A stretch of DNA of 64,000 bases, taken from NCBI RefSeq assembly GCF_018320785.1, contig NC_054877.1, forward strand, positions 35,796,151-35,860,150. Direction: 5' to 3'. Every line of letters starts with the position of its first letter. Position 1 is the first letter of the stretch. Below the pieces are notes generated by a model, which was given only the letters and a program-made list of their open reading frames with translations, was not told where the DNA came from and made no database searches. This stretch comes from Cheilinus undulatus. Taxonomy: Eukaryota > Chordata > Actinopteri > Labriformes > Labridae. Shown here one piece after another: positions 62,201 to 64,000 of the stretch. The position numbers and the translations under genes are program-made.

Positions 62201-62777
62201 AAACCCTGGATGACTTGGCTCTGCTCTATTTGGCGACTGTGCAAGCCCTCGCCGTGAGTCACCTTTTTAATACGTGCCCTAATGTGACAAACTATGACCT
62301 CAAAGTACGATGGAAGGGCTTTTTGTTTTCATACTTGTAACTGGATTCCCTGCGCCCCTGCTTCTCTGGTTTCAGCTTGGTACTCTTCATATTCTGGAGG
62401 CCATGAGAGAAGCAGGACACGACATTCGAACCCTCTTCCTGTGTGGCGGATTGAGCAAAAACACCCTGTTTGTACAGATCCACGCCAACGCTACAGGTGT
62501 GAAACACTAAAGAGGGTTGTTGCCAGTTCTACAAAAAAGTTTCATGAATTACATTTCAACAGACATTTTCCAGAATATAAATCTTGTGATGGAAACTTTA
62601 ATTTCCTGACAAACTGATGCAAACAAAAAACCTAATTTCCTGTCAAGCCACTTCTACTATTTTAATCACTCTGTTTTTTTAGGGCTGCCTGTGGTGTTGC
62701 CTGATCAGATGGAGGCCGTGTTAATAGGAGCAGCAGTCCTGGGTGCATGTGCGTCACAGGACTACGGCACGATACAG
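47252..62777 (+). CDS. fggy: FGGY carbohydrate kinase domain-containing protein, 3'-partial
   Basis: Cytosolic FGGY-family sugar kinase related to bacterial ribulokinases; the human protein is reported to phosphorylate D-ribulose. Thirteen coding exons: 47252-47434, 48877-48988, 49583-49734, 50001-50089, 53040-53155, 53276-53404, 57273-57376, 57762-57869, 59319-59380, 59706-59868, 62179-62253, 62376-62496, 62683-62777; all GT-AG, phases join into 503 codons. Human is about 551 aa, so the last ~48 residues lie beyond the window; no matching exon was seen in 62778-64000. Motifs: phosphate-binding [15 protein letters not shown] (6-20), [12 protein letters not shown] (77-88), WMDHRA (108-113), probable catalytic Asp254 in [15 protein letters not shown] (287-294), [10 protein letters not shown] (388-397), adenosine motif CGGLSKN (454-460). 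The start follows a good acceptor and aligns with the human N-terminus. Confidence 0.95.
48225..48780 (-). mobile_element. RTE/Rex3-like LINE 3' fragment (minus)
   Basis: The opposite strand reads like the C-terminal tail of a common fish LINE. Landmarks on the plus strand are GGGAGACGACCAGGAGGGATC (48436), GAGCTTCTCACCCTATCTCTAAGG, near 48538, and CCATAGGTGAGGGTTGGAACATAG (48648). Frameshifts and stops are present and the 5' part is missing. It lies in the first coding intron of fggy, antisense. The family name is tentative. Confidence 0.65.
50090..52425 (+). other. fggy intron, left part
   Basis: Intron between 50089 and 53040. Up to about 52000 no feature was recognised; 52010-52430 has repeat-like text (GTGGTGGACTCAGGATG, GAGGGCATTTTGTC) that leads into the minisatellite and may belong to the same element. 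Confidence 0.4.
52430..52850. repeat. 42-bp minisatellite, about 10 copies
   Basis: Unit reads roughly GGGCACTTTATCATGTTTAT then CCACCTGTAGGTTCTCCAGAGA. About ten copies are present, the central five being the most regular. Because 42 is a multiple of three, the minus strand stays open and repeats a 14-residue word ([14 protein letters not shown]). This is a by-product and not a gene. It lies in an fggy intron. Confidence 0.85.
53405..56280 (+). other. fggy intron, left part
   Basis: Large intron between exons ending 53404 and starting 57273. It holds a run of 20 T (53509-53528), the SINE at 54091-54240 and an AG-rich tract at about 55184-55198. The rest is AT-rich with no recognised exon. 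Confidence 0.45.
54091..54240 (-). mobile_element. tRNA-derived SINE, second copy
   Basis: Minus strand has a tRNA-like head (GGTAACCTAATGGTTATGTC), a B-box-like GGTTCAAATCTGGC and a tail with GCCCCACAAAATATATCC. Layout and tail match the copy at 30761-30940, although the tRNA part differs. Confidence 0.65.
56285..57195. mobile_element. Tc1-like relic with inverted 5' ends
   Basis: Plus-oriented 5' and transposase parts (56290-56570; 56878-56960) are followed by a reverse-oriented 5' end of the same family (57027-57195; CAAAGTCACTTAAACCACC, CATGCCTAGTTGCAT). About 300 bp between 56571 and 56877 is foreign to the element. The right border lies about 75 bp before the fggy exon at 57273. Confidence 0.65.
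58110..58200. mobile_element. Solo Tc1-like terminal repeat
   Basis: AGTGCCTATAAAAAGTATTA and TTGATTTTATAAGTTAATCAT match the outer end of the Tc1 family found at 19751-21030. Only this end is present. Confidence 0.65.
58485..59185 (+). mobile_element. RTE/Rex3-like LINE 3' fragment (plus)
   Basis: Plus strand carries decayed LINE C-terminal phrases: GGAGCTGAAGTATCTTAGGG (58614), GGCCTCCTGGGCGCCTTCTT (58950), CTTGCTTAGCCTGCTGCC (59129). It ends in AAATGGATGGATG (59167), the short GATG tail usual for this LINE type. Many stops show it is dead. It lies in an fggy intron in sense orientation. Confidence 0.65.
60263..61408 (+). mobile_element. Near full-length Tc1-like transposon, inactive
   Basis: Left end CAGTGTTTCTGTACCTTTG (60263) and right end TTTTTTTTCACAGCACTGTA (61408) enclose about 1.15 kb, the normal Tc1 span. 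Decayed transposase text includes a QHRDD-like stretch near 60915 and a late DD(E)-region part ([34 protein letters not shown], 61009-61210). Frameshifts and stops break the frame. It lies in an fggy intron, sense orientation. Confidence 0.75.
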
Positions 62778-64000
62778 GTGGAGTGATACTCAGACACATA
62801 CCGTCATCTTCTATAATAGAATAAAATTAAAATGTCTGTTAACATCAAACAAAACCACACATGTCCTCAGAAATATTTAATTAGGAAAAATGTCGTTTTG
62901 TGACCTTCATCAGTAACTCTCTTTGAAGAGTGTCCCACTCAAAATTGAACCGAGACATCATAAATGGCCAAAGTGTAAAATTGCATTTGCAATTTCAAGC
63001 AACTGAGAGAACTGGTATAAACCAGTCTCCTTGTGCTGTTAATTGAACCAGGGACAAGATGTTTGGAGTTGTTTTGCACTTGTGAATGCACTGCTTTGTG
63101 CATGCTGACTTTAGCAGTTTGCTTCCCAGCAGAATGAAAATTTGAAACAGATATCACACAAAGGATTATACTGTGCACCAGAAAATATGCGCTTGAAACA
63201 ACTGAGCTGAAGTAAAGATGAAGTCTTTTCATTTAGGATAGCATTTCTCAATTAAATCAAAATAATTAAGCACTAATACAGTCTAAGGTGACTGGAATTT
63301 TCAATCATAATGTGCAATTTGTTGGATATTTCAGCAAACTGCTGTTGTAAGGGATCTCCAGTGAAATAGCATTGCACTTCTATACATTTAGATGGATGAT
63401 ACTGTATTAGCATGAAGGTTGGCATGAACACTGACAGGTAAGGCAGGTGCATTCAGGTGAATATGGCAATCCTCTATACTCTATCAAATAAGCCACACCC
63501 CTAGATGACGAAAGAAACATGGTGTCAAAATCACAAAGTTCTCCTTTCTTCTTGGCATTGTTTTCGGGTTGTCTGTACAGCCATCTGTCGGTCTGTCCAG
63601 GTTACTCTTGTAAACCTGATATCTAAAGAAGGCTATGAGGAATTTTTTTGAAACTTTGCACAAATTTCTGCTTAGATTTTGGTGGTTACAAGTTCCTTGG
63701 GTGTCTTGTTCCTCCCTTACTTGTGGACACAATATCTCATGAACCCATTTCAGTCAGGAAAACTCTCATCATCAATTTTACCATTTTATGCAAAACGGCT
63801 TTACTTGGTGGAGAACGCTCTGCTCAAAAGATGCTCCCTTGGTTAGTCAAGCAGCATGCTTTGACTTTCCAGAAAGTACATATAGCTCTCAGGTGCAACA
63901 AGCTTTATGCTATAAAGGAGGAGGCTGGGGTGGAGGAGGTTAAACTTTGCCAGCAGCAGTAGCATTTAATGTAAGCAGGGATTAGGGTGAATTATGTCAT
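62778..64000 (+). other. fggy intron continuing past the window edge
   Basis: Starts with a donor at 62778. No exon resembling the expected fggy C-terminus was found up to 64000. A weak copy of the nuclear-receptor-half-site repeat family (ACTTTGCACAAATTTCTGC, CCCTTACTTGTGGACACA) lies at about 63600-63760. Confidence 0.5.

Noticed and set aside
62778-64000. Last coding exon of fggy
   Set aside because: I looked for a segment resembling the human C-terminus (about 48 residues) with a phase-0 acceptor and found none. It must lie beyond 64000.

Overview
The window is vertebrate nuclear DNA, almost certainly from a ray-finned (teleost) fish. Coding sequence sits in short exons with GT-AG borders. 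The encoded proteins are close to human ANGPTL1, TADA1, JUN and FGGY. The spacers and introns are packed with fish-type mobile DNA: Tc1/mariner relics of several families, hAT-like and TTAA-type MITEs, tRNA-derived SINEs and RTE/Rex-like LINE tails. Nothing bacterial or viral was seen. All identifications come from reading translations and recalled family sequences; no search was run.

Layout. (1) 1-10077, plus strand: the 3' four exons of angptl1 (secreted angiopoietin-like protein), entering the window inside its large coiled-coil exon and ending with a complete fibrinogen-like domain. (2) 11.6-26.7 kb: a gene-free spacer full of transposon remains. It holds a LINE tail, four Tc1 relics on the minus strand, a hAT-like MITE with an 8-bp target duplication, a 3.3-kb inverted-repeat structure, an AGCT/GCTA-rich array, and a TA-flanked MITE sitting exactly in the tip of a Tc1 relic. 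(3) 26814-32631, plus strand: complete eight-exon tada1 (SAGA complex subunit, 338 aa). (4) 33.4-38.4 kb: spacer with a TTAA-type MITE that was itself split by a hAT element, a Tc1 relic, and a GC-rich island with a perfect CArG box and a CCAAT box just past the jun 3' end. (5) 39212-40183, minus strand: intronless jun (323 aa) with a recognisable jun promoter (AP-1/ATF site, CCAAT box, GC box) to its right. (6) 40.7-46.7 kb: spacer between the divergent jun and fggy genes. (7) 47252-62777, plus strand: thirteen coding exons of fggy (503 codons), a sugar kinase whose last coding exon or exons lie beyond the window. Its introns hold a 42-bp minisatellite, a SINE, LINE tails and Tc1 copies.

The four genes do not form a pathway: a secreted signalling protein, a chromatin coactivator subunit, an immediate-early transcription factor and a metabolic kinase. 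The divergent jun/fggy order also exists in human 1p32 but is far tighter here. No new multi-gene system was found. The most unusual material is in the repeats: two clean nested insertions, a perfect 19-bp hairpin with a 3-nt loop, and a dispersed GCTA-array element.
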